A stretch of DNA of 64,000 nucleotides from Prostheceraeus crozeri (lineage: Eukaryota; Platyhelminthes; Polycladida; Euryleptidae): the NCBI GenBank assembly GCA_907163375.1, contig CAJQUW010008763.1, positions 1-64,000 of the forward strand, written 5' to 3'. How positions within the stretch are numbered: the first letter of the stretch is position 1; each line of letters starts with the position of its first letter. Below are positions 14,001 through 29,000 of this stretch, piece after piece. Both the position numbers and the translations under genes were made by a program. Below the pieces are notes generated by a model that saw only the letters and a program-made list of their open reading frames with translations, did not search any database and was not told the origin of the DNA.

Positions 14001-17000
14001 AAATGTCACATGTTTGGTACAAACGAGACGTTTGCGCATGGCAAATGTCACGATACAACAATGAAATTTGACATGGAGGTACCTGTGACTATTGTGAAGA
14101 TGCTTAGCATAGACAAACGCGTCATCTAAGGGTGCATAGGAAGACAAACGCATAGAGTTTAGAGGAGAATTCACAAAATGTCACATGTTTGGTACAAACG
14201 AGACGTTTGCGCATGGCAAATGTCACGATACAACAATGAAATTTGACATGGAGGTACCTGTGACTATTGTGAAGATGCTTAGCATTGACAAACGCGTCAT
14301 CTAAGGGTGCATAGGAAGACAAACGCATAGAGTTTAGAGGAGAATTCACAAAATGTCACATGTTTGGTACAAACGAGACGTTTGCGCATGGCAAATGTCA
14401 CGATACAACAATGAAATTTGACATGGAGGTACCTGTGACTATTGTGAAGATGCTTAGCATAGACAAACGCGTCATCTAAGGGTGCATAGGAAGACAAACG
14501 CATAGAGTTTAGAGGAGAATTCACAAAATGTCACATGTTTGGTACAAACGAGACGTTTGCGCATGGCAAATGTCACGATACAACAATGAAATTTGACATG
14601 GAGGTACCTGTGACTATTGTGAAGATGCTTAGCATTGACAAACGCGTCATCTAAGGGTGAATAGGAAGACAAACGCATAGAGTTTAGAGGAGAATTCACA
14701 AAATGTCACATGTTTGGTACAAACGAGACGTTTGCGCATGGCAAATGTCACGATACAACAATGAAATTTGACATGGAGGTACCTGTGACTATTGTGAAGA
14801 TGCTTAGCATAGACAAACGCGTCATCTAAGGGTGCATAGGAAGACAAACGCATAGAGTTTAGAGGAGAATTCACAAAATGTCACATGTTTGGTACAAACG
14901 AGACGTTTGCGCATGGCAAATGTCACGATACAACAATGAAATTTGACATGGAGGTACCTGTGACTATTGTGAAGATGCTTAGCATAGACAAACGCGTCAT
15001 CTAAGGGTGCATAGGAAGACAAACGCATAGAGTTTAGAGGAGAATTCACAAAATGTCACATGTTTGGTACAAACGAGACGTTTGCGCATGGCAAATGTCA
15101 CGATACAACAATGAAATTTGACATGGAGGTACCTGTGACTATTGTGAAGATGCTTAGCATTGACAAACGCGTCATCTAAGGGTGCATAGGAAGACAAACG
15201 CATAGAGTTTAGAGGAGAATTCACAAAATGTCACATGTTTGGTACAAACGAGACGTTTGCGCATGGCAAATGTCACGATACAACAATGAAATTTGACATG
15301 GAGGTACCTGTGACTATTGTGAAGATGCTTAGCATTGACAAACGCGTCATCTAGGGGTGCATAGGAAGACAAACGCATAGAGTTTAGAGGAGAATTCACA
15401 AAATGTCACATGTTTGGTACAAACGAGACGTTTGCGCATGGCAAATGTCACGATACAACAATGAAATTTGACATGGAGGTACCTGTGACTATTGTGAAGA
15501 TGCTTAGCATAGACAAACGCGTCATCTAAGGGTGCATAGGAAGACAAACGCATAGAGTTTAGAGGAGAATTCACAAAATGTCACATGTTTGGTACAAACG
15601 AGACGTTTGCGCATGGCAAATGTCACGATACAACAATGAAATTTGACATGGAGGTACCTGTGACTATTGTGAAGATGCTTAGCATTGACAAACGCGTCAT
15701 CTAAGGGTGCATAGGAAGACAAACGCATAGAGTTTAGAGGAGAATTCACAAAATGTCACATGTTTGGTACAAACGAGACGTTTGCGCATGGCAAATGTCA
15801 CGATACAACAATGAAATTTGACATGGAGGTACCTGTGACTATTGTGAAGATGCTTAGCATAGACAAACGCGTCATCTAAGGGTGCATAGGAAGACAAACG
15901 CATAGAGTTTAGAGGAGAATTCACAAAATGTCACATGTTTGGTACAAACGAGACGTTTGCGCATGGCAAATGTCACGATACAACAATGAAATTTGACATG
16001 GAGGTACCTGTGACTATTGTGAAGATGCTTAGCATAGACAAACGCGTCATCTAAGGGTGCATAGGAAGACAAACGCATAGAGTTTAGAGGAGAATTCACA
16101 AAATGTCACATGTTTGGTACAAACGAGACGTTTGCGCATGGCAAATGTCACGATACAACAATGAAATTTGACATGGAGGTACCTGTGACTATTGTGAAGA
16201 TGCTTAGCATAGACAAACGCGTCATCTAAGGGTGCATAGGAAGACAAACGCATAGAGTTTAGAGGAGAATTCACAAAATGTCACATGTTTGGTACAAACG
16301 AGACGTTTGCGCATGGCAAATGTCACGATACAACAATGAAATTTGACATGGAGGTACCTGTGACTATTGTGAAGATGCTTAGCATAGACAAACGCGTCAT
16401 CTAAGGGTGCATAGGAAGACAAACGCATAGAGTTTAGAGGAGAATTCACAAAATGTCACATGTTTGGTACAAACGAGACGTTTGCGCATGGCAAATGTCA
16501 CGATACAACAATGAAATTTGACATGGAGGTACCTGTGACTATTGTGAAGATGCTTAGCATAGACAAACGCGTCATCTAAGGGTGCATAGGAAGACAAACG
16601 CATAGAGTTTAGAGGAGAATTCACAAAATGTCACATGTTTGGTACAAACGAGACGTTTGCGCATGGCAAATGTCACGATACAACAATGAAATTTGACATG
16701 GAGGTACCTGTGACTATTGTGAAGATGCTTAGCATTGACAAACGCGTCATCTAAGGGTGCATAGGAAGACAAACGCATAGAGTTTAGAGGAGAATTCACA
16801 AAATGTCACATGTTTGGTACAAACGAGACGTTTGCGCATGGCAAATGTCACGATACAACAATGAAATTTGACATGGAGGTACCTGTGACTATTGTGAAGA
16901 TGCTTAGCATTGACAAACGCGTCATCTAGGGGTGCATAGGAAGACAAACGCATAGAGTTTAGAGGAGAATTCACAAAATGTCACATGTTTGGTACAAACG

Positions 17001-20000
17001 AGACGTTTGCGCATGGCAAATGTCACGATACAACAATGAAATTTGACATGGAGGTACCTGTGACTATTGTGAAGATGCTTAGCATTGACAAACGCGTCAT
17101 CTAGGGGTGCATAGGATGACAAACGCATAGAGTTTAGAGGAGAATTCACAAAATGTCACATGTTTGGTACAAACGAGACGTTTGCGCATGGCAAATGTCA
17201 CGATACAACAATGAAATTTGACATGGAGGTACCTGTGACTATTGTGAAGATGCTTAGCATAGATAAACGCGTCATCTAAGGGTGCATAGGAAGACAAACG
17301 CATAGAGTTTAGAGGAGAATTCACAAAATGTCACATGTTTGGTACAAACGAGACGTTTGCGCATGGCAAATGTCACGATACAACAATGAAATTTGACATG
17401 GAGGTACCTGTGACTATTGTGAAGATGCTTAGCATTGACAAACGCGTCATCTAGGGGTGGATAGGAAGACAAACGCATAGAGTTTAGAGGAGAATTCACA
17501 AAATGTCACATGTTTGGTACAAACGAGACGTTTGCGCATGGCAAATGTCACGATACAACAATGAAATTTGACATGGAGGTACCTGTGACTATTGTGAAGA
17601 TGCTTAGCATAGATAAACGCGTCATCTCAAGGTGCATGGGATGACAAACGCATAGAGTTTAGAGGAGAATTCAGAAAATGTCACATGTTTGGTACAAACG
17701 AGACGTTTGCGCATGGCAAATGTCACGATACAACAATGAAATTTGACATGGAGGTACCTGTGACTATTGTGAAGATGCTTAGCATAGACAAACGCGTCAT
17801 CTAAGGGTGCATAGGAAGACAAACGCATAGAGTTTAGAGGAGAATTCACAAAATGTCACATGTTTGGTACAAACGAGACGTTTGCGCATGGCAAATGTCA
17901 CGATACAACAATGAAATTTGACATGGAGGTACCTGTGACTATTGTGAAGATGCTTAGCATAGACAAACGCGTCATCTAAGGGTGCATAGGAAGACAAACG
18001 CATAGAGTTTAGAGGAGAATTCACAAAATGTCACATGTTTGGTACAAACGAGACGTTTGCGCATGGCAAATGTCACGATACAACAATGAAATTTGACATG
18101 GAGGTACCTGTGACTATTGTGAAGATGCTTAGCATTGACAAACGCGTCATCTAAGGGTGCATAGGAAGACAAACGCATAGAGTTTAGAGGAGAATTCACA
18201 AAATGTCACATGTTTGGTACAAACGAGACGTTTGCGCATGGCAAATGTCACGATACAACAATGAAATTTGACATGGAGGTACCTGTGACTATTGTGAAGA
18301 TGCTTAGCATTGACAAACGCGTCATCTAGGGGTGCATAGGAAGACAAACGCATAGAGTTTAGAGGAGAATTCACAAAATGTCACATGTTTGGTACAAACG
18401 AGACGTTTGCGCATGGCAAATGTCACGATACAACAATGAAATTTGACATGGAGGTACCTGTGACTATTGTGAAGATGCTTAGCATAGATAAACGCGTCAT
18501 CTCAAGGTGCATAGGATGACAAACGCATAGAGTTTAGAGGAGAATTCACAAAATGTCACATGTTTGGTACAAACGAGACGTTTGCGCATGGCAAATGTCA
18601 CGATACAACAATGAAATTTGACATGGAGGTACCTGTGACTATTGTGAAGATGCTTAGCATTGACAAACGCGTCATCTAGGGGTGGATAGGAAGACAAACG
18701 CATAGAGTTTAGAGGAGAATTCACAAAATGTCACATGTTTGGTACAAACGAGACGTTTGCGCATGGCAAATGTCACGATACAACAATGAAATTTGACATG
18801 GAGGTACCTGTGACTATTGTGAAGATGCTTAGCATAGACAAACGCGTCATCTAAGGGTGCATAGGAAGACAAACGCATAGAGTTTAGAGGAGAATTCACA
18901 AAATGTCACATGTTTGGTACAAACGAGACGTTTGCGCATGGCAAATGTCACGATACAACAATGAAATTTGACATGGAGGTACCTGTGACTATTGTGAAGA
19001 TGCTTAGCATAGACAAACGCGTCATCTAAGGGTGCATAGGAAGACAAACGCATAGAGTTTAGAGGAGAATTCACAAAATGTCACATGTTTGGTACAAACG
19101 AGACGTTTGCGCATGGCAAATGTCACGATACAACAATGAAATTTGACATGGAGGTACCTGTGACTATTGTGAAGATGCTTAGCATTGACAAACGCGTCAT
19201 CTAAGGGTGCATAGGAAGACAAACGCATAGAGTTTAGAGGAGAATTCACAAAATGTCACATGTTTGGTACAAACGAGACGTTTGCGCATGGCAAATGTCA
19301 CGATACAACAATGAAATTTGACATGGAGGTACCTGTGACTATTGTGAAGATGCTTAGCATTGACAAACGCGTCATCTAAGGGTGCATAGGAAGACAAACG
19401 CATAGAGTTTAGAGGAGAATTCACAAAATGTCACATGTTTGGTACAAACGAGACGTTTGCGCATGGCAAATGTCACGATACAACAATGAAATTTGACATG
19501 GAGGTACCTGTGACTATTGTGAAGATGCTTAGCATTGACAAACGCGTCATCTAAGGGTGCATAGGAAGACAAACGCATAGAGTTTAGAGGAGAATTCACA
19601 AAATGTCACATGTTTGGTACAAACGAGACGTTTGCGCATGGCAAATGTCACGATACAACAATGAAATTTGACATGGAGGTACCTGTGACTATTGTGAAGA
19701 TGCTTAGCATTGACAAACGCGTCATCTAGGGGTGCATAGGATGACAAACGCATAGAGTTTAGAGGAGAATTCACAAAATGTCACATGTTTGGTACAAACG
19801 AGACGTTTGCGCATGGCAAATGTCACGATACAACAATGAAATTTGACATGGAGGTACCTGTGACTATTGTGAAGATGCTTAGCATAGATAAACGCGTCAT
19901 CTAAGGGTGCATAGGAAGACAAACGCATAGAGTTTAGAGGAGAATTCACAAAATGTCACATGTTTGGTACAAACGAGACGTTTGCGCATGGCAAATGTCA

Positions 20001-23000
20001 CGATACAACAATGAAATTTGACATGGAGGTACCTGTGACTATTGTGAAGATGCTTAGCATAGAAAAACGCGTCATCTAAGGGTGCATAGGAAGACAAACG
20101 CATAGAGTTTAGAGGAGAATTCACAAAATGTCACATGTTTGGTACAAACGAGACGTTTGCGCATGGCAAATGTCACGATACAACAATGAAATTTGACATG
20201 GAGGTACCTGTGACTATTGTGAAGATGCTTAGCATTGACAAACGCGTCATCTAGGGGTGCATAGGATGACAAACGCATAGAGTTTAGAGGAGAATTCACA
20301 AAATGTCACATGTTTGGTACAAACGAGACGTTTGCGCATGGCAAATGTCACGATACAACAATGAAATTTGACATGGAGGTACCTGTGACTATTGTGAAGA
20401 TGCTTAGCATAGATAAACGCGTCATCTAAGGGTGCATAGGAAGACAAACGCATAGAGTTTAGAGGAGAATTCACAAAATGTCACATGTTTGGTACAAACG
20501 AGACGTTTGCGCATGGCAAATGTCACGATACAACAATGAAATTTGACATGGAGGTACCTGTGACTATTGTGAAGATGCTTAGCATTGACAAACGCGTCAT
20601 CTAGGGGTGGATAGGAAGACAAACGCATAGAGTTTAGAGGAGAATTCACAAAATGTCACATGTTTGGTACAAACGAGACGTTTGCGCATGGCAAATGTCA
20701 CGATACAACAATGAAATTTGACATGGAGGTACCTGTGACTATTGTGAAGATGCTTAGCATTGACAAACGCGTCATCTAAGGGTGCATAGGAAGACAAACG
20801 CATAGAGTTTAGAGGAGAATTCACAAAATGTCACATGTTTGGTACAAACGAGACGTTTGCGCATGGCAAATGTCACGATACAACAATGAAATTTGACATG
20901 GAGGTACCTGTGACTATTGTGAAGATGCTTAGCATTGACAAACGCGTCATCTAAGGGTGCATAGGAAGACAAACGCATAGAGTTTAGAGGAGAATTCACA
21001 AAATGTCACATGTTTGGTACAAACGAGACGTTTGCGCATGGCAAATGTCACGATACAACAATGAAATTTGACATGGAGGTACCTGTGACTATTGTGAAGA
21101 TGCTTAGCATAGACAAACGCGTCATCTAAGGGTGCATAGGAAGACAAACGCATAGAGTTTAGAGGAGAATTCACAAAATGTCACATGTTTGGTACAAACG
21201 AGACGTTTGCGCATGGCAAATGTCACGATACAACAATGAAATTTGACATGGAGGTACCTGTGACTATTGTGAAGATGCTTAGCATTGACAAACGCGTCAT
21301 CTAAGGGTGCATAGGAAGACAAACGCATAGAGTTTAGAGGAGAATTCACAAAATGTCACATGTTTGGTACAAACGAGACGTTTGCGCATGGCAAATGTCA
21401 CGATACAACAATGAAATTTGACATGGAGGTACCTGTGACTATTGTGAAGATGCTTAGCATAGCCAAACGCGTCATCTAAGGGTGCATAGGAAGACAAACG
21501 CATAGAGTTTAGAGGAGAATTCACAAAATGTCACATGTTTGGTACAAACGAGACGTTTGCGCATGGCAAATGTCACGATACAACAATGAAATTTGACATG
21601 GAGGTACCTGTGACTATTGTGAAGATGCTTAGCATAGATAAACGCGTCATCTAAGGGTGCATAGGAAGACAAACGCATAGAGTTTAGAGGAGAATTCACA
21701 AAATGTCACATGTTTGGTACAAACGAGACGTTTGCGCATGGCAAATGTCACGATACAACAATGAAATTTGACATGGAGGTACCTGTGACTATTGTGAAGA
21801 TGCTTAGCATTGACAAACGCGTCATCTAGGGGTGGATAGGAAGACAAACGCATAGAGTTTAGAGGAGAATTCACAAAATGTCACATGTTTGGTACAAACG
21901 AGACGTTTGCGCATGGCAAATGTCACGATACAACAATGAAATTTGACATGGAGGTACCTGTGACTATTGTGAAGATGCTTAGCATTGACAAACGCGTCAT
22001 CTAAGGGTGCATAGGAAGACAAACGCATAGAGTTTAGAGGAGAATTCACAAAATGTCACATGTTTGGTACAAACGAGACGTTTGCGCATGGCAAATGTCA
22101 CGATACAACAATGAAATTTGACATGGAGGTACCTGTGACTATTGTGAAGATGCTTAGCATTGACAAACGCGTCATCTAAGGGTGCATAGGAAGACAAACG
22201 CATAGAGTTTAGAGGAGAATTCACAAAATGTCACATGTTTGGTACAAACGAGACGTTTGCGCATGGCAAATGTCACGATACAACAATGAAATTTGACATG
22301 GAGGTACCTGTGACTATTGTGAAGATGCTTAGCATTGACAAACGCGTCATCTAAGGGTGCATAGGAAGACAAACGCATAGAGTTTAGAGGAGAATTCACA
22401 AAATGTCACATGTTTGGTACAAACGAGACGTTTGCGCATGGCAAATGTCACGATACAACAATGAAATTTGACATGGAGGTACCTGTGACTATTGTGAAGA
22501 TGCTTAGCATAGACAAACGCGTCATCTCAAGGTGCATAGGAAGACAAACGCATAGAGTTTAGAGGAGAATTCACAAAATGTCACATGTTTGGTACAAACG
22601 AGACGTTTGCGCATGGCAAATGTCACGATACAACAATGAAATTTGACATGGAGGTACCTGTGACTATTGTGAAGATGCTTAGCATTGACAAACGCGTCAT
22701 CTAAGGGTGCATAGGAAGACAAACGCATAGAGTTTAGAGGAGAATTCACAAAATGTCACATGTTTGGTACAAACGAGACGTTTGCGCATGGCAAATGTCA
22801 CGATACAACAATGAAATTTGACATGGAGGTACCTGTGACTATTGTGAAGATGCTTAGCATAGACAAACGCGTCATCTAAGGGTGCATAGGAAGACAAACG
22901 CATAGAGTTTAGAGGAGAATTCACAAAATGTCACATGTTTGGTACAAACGAGACGTTTGCGCATGGCAAATGTCACGATACAACAATGAAATTTGACATG

Positions 23001-26000
23001 GAGGTACCTGTGACTATTGTGAAGATGCTTAGCATAGACAAACGCGTCATCTAAGGGTGCATAGGAAGACAAACGCATAGAGTTTAGAGGAGAATTCACA
23101 AAATGTCACATGTTTGGTACAAACGAGACGTTTGCGCATGGCAAATGTCACGATACAACAATGAAATTTGACATGGAGGTACCTGTGACTATTGTGAAGA
23201 TGCTTAGCATTGACAAACGCGTCATCTAGGGGTGCATAGGATGACAAACGCATAGAGTTTAGAGGAGAATTCATAAAATGTCACATGTTTGGTACAAACG
23301 AGACGTTTGCGCATGGCAAATGTCACGATACAACAATGAAATTTGACATGGAGGTACCTGTGACTATTGTGAAGATGCTTAGCATTGACAAACGCGTCAT
23401 CTAAGGGTGCATAGGAAGACAAACGCATAGAGTTTAGAGGAGAATTCACAAAATGTCACATGTTTGGTACAAACGAGACGTTTGCGCATGGCAAATGTCA
23501 CGATACAACAATGAAATTTGACATGGAGGTACCTGTGACTATTGTGAAGATGCTTAGCATAGACAAACGCGTCATCTAAGGGTGCATAGGAAGACAAACG
23601 CATAGAGTTTAGAGGAGAATTCACAAAATGTCACATGTTTGGTACAAACGAGACGTTTGCGCATGGCAAATGTCACGATACAACAATGAAATTTGACATG
23701 GAGGTACCTGTGACTATTGTGAAGATGCTTAGCATTGACAAACGCGTCATCTAAGGGTGGATAGGAAGACAAACGCATAGAGTTTAGAGGAGAATTCACA
23801 AAATGTCACATGTTTGGTACAAACGAGACGTTTGCGCATGGCAAATGTCACGATACAACAATGAAATTTGACATGGAGGTACCTGTGACTATTGTGAAGA
23901 TGCTTAGCATAGACAAACGCGTCATCTAAGGGTGCATAGGAAGACAAACGCATAGAGTTTAGAGGAGAATTCACAAAATGTCACATGTTTGGTACAAACG
24001 AGACGTTTGCGCATGGCAAATGTCACGATACAACAATGAAATTTGACATGGAGGTACCTGTGACTATTGTGAAGATGCTTAGCATTGACAAACGCGTCAT
24101 CTAAGGGTGCATAGGAAGACAAACGCATAGAGTTTAGAGGAGAATTCACAAAATGTCACATGTTTGGTACAAACGAGACGTTTGCGCATGGCAAATGTCA
24201 CGATACAACAATGAAATTTGACATGGAGGTACCTGTGACTATTGTGAAGATGCTTAGCATTGACAAACGCGTCATCTAAGGGTGCATAGGAAGACAAACG
24301 CATAGAGTTTAGAGGAGAATTCACAAAATGTCACATGTTTGGTACAAACGAGACGTTTGCGCATGGCAAATGTCACGATACAACAATGAAATTTGACATG
24401 GAGGTACCTGTGACTATTGTGAAGATGCTTAGCATTGACAAACGCGTCATCTAAGGGTGCATAGGAAGACAAACGCATAGAGTTTAGAGGAGAATTCACA
24501 AAATGTCACATGTTTGGTACAAACGAGACGTTTGCGCATGGCAAATGTCACGATACAACAATGAAATTTGACATGGAGGTACCTGTGACTATTGTGAAGA
24601 TGCTTAGCATTGACAAACGCGTCATCTAGGGGTGCATAGGAAGACAAACGCATAGAGTTTAGAGGAGAATTCACAAAATGTCACATGTTTGGTACAAACG
24701 AGACGTTTGCGCATGGCAAATGTCACGATACAACAATGAAATTTGACATGGAGGTACCTGTGACTATTGTGAAGATGCTTAGCATTGACAAACGCGTCAT
24801 CTCAAGGTGCATAGGAAGACAAACGCATAGAGTTTAGAGGAGAATTCACAAAATGTCACATGTTTGGTACAAACGAGACGTTTGCGCATGGCAAATGTCA
24901 CGATACAACAATGAAATTTGACATGGAGGTACCTGTGACTATTGTGAAGATGCTTAGCATTGACAAACGCGTCATCTAGGGGTGCATAGGAAGACAAACG
25001 CATAGAGTTTAGAGGAGAATTCACAAAATGTCACATGTTTGGTACAAACGAGACGTTTGCGCATGGCAAATGTCACGATACAACAATGAAATTTGACATG
25101 GAGGTACCTGTGACTATTGTGAAGATGCTTAGCATAGACAAACGCGTCATCTAAGGGTGCATAGGAAGACAAACGCATAGAGTTTAGAGGAGAATTCACA
25201 AAATGTCACATGTTTGGTACAAACGAGACGTTTGCGCATGGCAAATGTCACGATACAACAATGAAATTTGACATGGAGGTACCTGTGACTATTGTGAAGA
25301 TGCTTAGCATAGATAAACGCGTCATCTAAGGGTGCATAGGAAGACAAACGCATAGAGTTTAGAGGAGAATTCACAAAATGTCACATGTTTGGTACAAACG
25401 AGACGTTTGCGCATGGCAAATGTCACGATACAACAATGAAATTTGACATGGAGGTACCTGTGACTATTGTGAAGATGCTTAGCATTGACAAACGCGTCAT
25501 CTAAGGGTGCATAGGAAGACAAACGCATAGAGTTTAGAGGAGAATTCACAAAATGTCACATGTTTGGTACAAACGAGACGTTTGCGCATGGCAAATGTCA
25601 CGATACAACAATGAAATTTGACATGGAGGTACCTGTGACTATTGTGAAGATGCTTAGCATTGACAAACGCGTCATCTAAGGGTGCATAGGAAGACAAACG
25701 CATAGAGTTTAGAGGAGAATTCACAAAATGTCACATGTTTGGTACAAACGAGACGTTTGCGCATGGCAAATGTCACGATACAACAATGAAATTTGACATG
25801 GAGGTACCTGTGACTATTGTGAAGATGCTTAGCATTGACAAACGCGTCATCTAAGGGTGCATAGGAAGACAAACGCATAGAGTTTAGAGGAGAATTCACA
25901 AAATGTCACATGTTTGGTACAAACGAGACGTTTGCGCATGGCAAATGTCACGATACAACAATGAAATTTGACATGGAGGTACCTGTGACTATTGTGAAGA

Positions 26001-29000
26001 TGCTTAGCATTGACAAACGCGTCATCTAAGGGTGCATAGGAAGACAAACGCATAGAGTTTAGAGGAGAATTCACAAAATGTCACATGTTTGGTACAAACG
26101 AGACGTTTGCGCATGGCAAATGTCACGATACAACAATGAAATTTGACATGGAGGTACCTGTGACTATTGTGAAGATGCTTAGCATTGACAAACGCGTCAT
26201 CTAAGGGTGCATAGGAAGACAAACGCATAGAGTTTAGAGGAGAATTCACAAAATGTCACATGTTTGGTACAAACGAGACGTTTGCGCATGGCAAATGTCA
26301 CGATACAACAATGAAATTTGACATGGAGGTACCTGTGACTATTGTGAAGATGCTTAGCATTGACAAACGCGTCATCTAAGGGTGCATAGGAAGACAAACG
26401 CATAGAGTTTAGAGGAGAATTCACAAAATGTCACATGTTTGGTACAAACGAGACGTTTGCGCATGGCAAATGTCACGATACAACAATGAAATTTGACATG
26501 GAGGTACCTGTGACTATTGTGAAGATGCTTAGCATTGACAAACGCGTCATCTAAGGGTGCATAGGAAGACAAACGCATAGAGTTTAGAGGAGAATTCACA
26601 AAATGTCACATGTTTGGTACAAACGAGACGTTTGCGCATGGCAAATGTCACGATACAACAATGAAATTTGACATGGAGGTACCTGTGACTATTGTGAAGA
26701 TGCTTAGCATTGACAAACGCGTCATCTAAGGGTGCATAGGAAGACAAACGCATAGAGTTTAGAGGAGAATTCACAAAATGTCACATGTTTGGTACAAACG
26801 AGACGTTTGCGCATGGCAAATGTCACGATACAACAATGAAATTTGACATGGAGGTACCTGTGACTATTGTGAAGATGCTTAGCATTGACAAACGCGTCAT
26901 CTAAGGGTGCATAGGAAGACAAACGCATAGAGTTTAGAGGAGAATTCACAAAATGTCACATGTTTGGTACAAACGAGACGTTTGCGCATGGCAAATGTCA
27001 CGATACAACAATGAAATTTGACATGGAGGTACCTGTGACTATTGTGAAGATGCTTAGCATAGACAAACGCGTCATCTAAGGGTGCATAGGAAGACAAACG
27101 CATAGAGTTTAGAGGAGAATTCACAAAATGTCACATGTTTGGTACAAACGAGACGTTTGCGCATGGCAAATGTCACGATACAACAATGAAATTTGACATG
27201 GAGGTACCTGTGACTATTGTGAAGATGCTTAGCATTGACAAACGCGTCATCTAAGGGTGCATAGGAAGACAAACGCATAGAGTTTAGAGGAGAATTCACA
27301 AAATGTCACATGTTTGGTACAAACGAGACGTTTGCGCATGGCAAATGTCACGATACAACAATGAAATTTGACATGGAGGTACCTGTGACTATTGTGAAGA
27401 TGCTTAGCATTGACAAACGCGTCATCTAAGGGTGCATAGGAAGACAAACGCATAGAGTTTAGAGGAGAATTCACAAAATGTCACATGTTTGGTACAAACG
27501 AGACGTTTGCGCATGGCAAATGTCACGATACAACAATGAAATTTGACATGGAGGTACCTGTGACTATTGTGAAGATGCTTAGCATTGACAAACGCGTCAT
27601 CTAAAGGTGCATAGGAAGACAAACGCATAGAGTTTAGAGGAGAATTCACAAAATGTCACATGTTTGGTACAAACGAGACGTTTGCGCATGGCAAATGTCA
27701 CGATACAACAATGAAATTTGACATGGAGGTACCTGTGACTATTGTGAAGATGCTTAGCATAGACAAACGCGTCATCTAAGGGTGCATAGGAAGACAAACG
27801 CATAGAGTTTAGAGGAGAATTCACAAAATGTCACATGTTTGGTACAAACGAGACGTTTGCGCATGGCAAATGTCACGATACAACAATGAAATTTGACATG
27901 GAGGTACCTGTGACTATTGTGAAGATGCTTAGCATAGACAAACGCGTCATCTAAGGGTGCATAGGAAGACAAACGCATAGAGTTTAGAGGAGAATTCACA
28001 AAATGTCACATGTTTGGTACAAACGAGACGTTTGCGCATGGCAAATGTCACGATACAACAATGAAATTTGACATGGAGGTACCTGTGACTATTGTGAAGA
28101 TGCTTAGCATTGACAAACGCGTCATCTAAGGGTGCATAGGAAGACAAACGCATAGAGTTTAGAGGAGAATTCACAAAATGTCACATGTTTGGTACAAACG
28201 AGACGTTTGCGCATGGCAAATGTCACGATACAACAATGAAATTTGACATGGAGGTACCTGTGACTATTGTGAAGATGCTTAGCATTGACAAACGCGTCAT
28301 CTAAGGGTGCATAGGAAGACAAACGCATAGAGTTTAGAGGAGAATTCACAAAATGTCACATGTTTGGTACAAACGAGACGTTTGCGCATGGCAAATGTCA
28401 CGATACAACAATGAAATTTGACATGGAGGTACCTGTGACTATTGTGAAGATGCTTAGCATTGACAAACGCGTCATCTAAGGGTGCATAGGAAGACAAACG
28501 CATAGAGTTTAGAGGAGAATTCACAAAATGTCACATGTTTGGTACAAACGAGACGTTTGCGCATGGCAAATGTCACGATACAACAATGAAATTTGACATG
28601 GAGGTACCTGTGACTATTGTGAAGATGCTTAGCATTGACAAACGCGTCATCTAGGGGTGCATAGGATGACAAACGCATAGAGTTTAGAGGAGAATTCACA
28701 AAATGTCACATGTTTGGTACAAACGAGACGTTTGCGCATGGCAAATGTCACGATACAACAATGAAATTTGACATGGAGGTACCTGTGACTATTGTGAAGA
28801 TGCTTAGCATAGATAAACGCGTCATCTAAGGGTGCATAGGAAGACAAACGCATAGAGTTTAGAGGAGAATTCACAAAATGTCACATGTTTGGTACAAACG
28901 AGACGTTTGCGCATGGCAAATGTCACGATACAACAATGAAATTTGACATGGAGGTACCTGTGACTATTGTGAAGATGCTTAGCATAGACAAACGCGTCAT

